The notes beneath the pieces are model-generated. The model saw nothing but the letters and a program-made list of their open reading frames with translations. It was not told the DNA's origin and searched no databases. From the NCBI GenBank assembly GCA_902490355.1, contig CABUDN010000027.1, forward strand, positions 1 to 20,205: a stretch of DNA of 20,205 bases, written 5' to 3'. Below, in pieces: positions 20,161 to 20,205 of the stretch (the first letter of the stretch is position 1; each line of letters begins with the position of its first letter). The DNA is from an uncultured Oscillibacter sp. GTDB lineage: Bacteria > Bacillota > Clostridia > Oscillospirales > Oscillospiraceae. The position numbers were made by a program, and so were the translations under genes.

Positions 20161-20205
20161 AGATCGGAAGAGCACACGTCTGAACTCCAGTCACATTCCT
20201 TTATC
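20161..20205 (+). other. Illumina TruSeq adapter contamination at the contig end
   Basis: The stretch starts AGATCGGAAGAGCACACGTC and continues through 20194 exactly as the TruSeq read-through adapter. ATTCCT (20195-20200) then TTATC follow, consistent with TruSeq LT index 27 plus the start of the common tail. It is not biological sequence and should be trimmed. Confidence 0.98.

Noticed and set aside
19386..20177. Minus-strand open frame beginning MCSSDL
   Set aside because: Its first residues are the reverse complement of the sequencing adapter and the rest is antisense to spo0A.

Overview
The window looks like one end of a contig (possibly a whole short contig) from a spore-forming member of the Firmicutes, most likely a gut Clostridia/Oscillospiraceae-type genome such as Flavonifractor, Lawsonibacter or Oscillibacter relatives. 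The grounds are a Spo0A sporulation regulator with a 0A box upstream, strong AGGAGG-type ribosome binding sites, sigma-A-like promoters in an otherwise GC-rich sequence, and a gene set (KDG kinase/KDPG aldolase, XpaC-TelA, AzlCD, DUF6512, DUF1934) typical of that group. The genus is inference. The last 45 bases (20161-20205) are not genomic: they match the Illumina TruSeq adapter plus an index, so the right edge is an artefact and spo0A is cut short.

Layout. 1-1440 is a visibly AT-rich stretch holding a strong hairpin terminator (52-88), about 470 bp with no gene, and one zinc-ribbon membrane-anchored protein of unknown function (557-1228) with its own terminator. 1392-3600 is a two-gene operon for 2-keto-3-deoxygluconate catabolism: a KDPG aldolase fused to a VOC/glyoxalase-like domain, then KDG kinase. 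Its promoter is preceded and overlapped by a cluster of three related half-sites that look like an operator. 3608-4854 (minus) is a translationally coupled pair, GNAT acetyltransferase and DUF1624-type membrane acyltransferase, diverging from prfC (release factor 3, 5018-6598). A 40-bp perfect palindrome separates prfC from the convergent TPM gene.

From 15177 down to 6667 all genes lie on the minus strand: murI, DUF1934 and argS (cell wall and translation housekeeping), a small membrane protein, azlC-azlD (branched-chain amino acid export), a DUF6512 membrane protein, then the XpaC-TelA-TPM module with its own TTGACC-17-TATAAT promoter. The TPM protein carries an unusual Arg/Gly/Ser-rich tail predicted to lie in the cytoplasm.

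The 461-bp gap between murI and the next plus-strand gene contains the most striking non-coding feature: hairpins of unrelated sequence laid end to end from 15344 to 15578, bracketed by 17-bp direct repeats (TATAATAATGWCTACTG) that each contain a perfect -10 box. It is either a structured RNA/leader or a small mobile palindromic element. Downstream on the plus strand come a small acidic protein of unknown function, a DUF362/2x[4Fe-4S] protein, and brnQ (branched-chain amino acid uptake). A convergent NUDIX hydrolase and then the truncated spo0A end the window.
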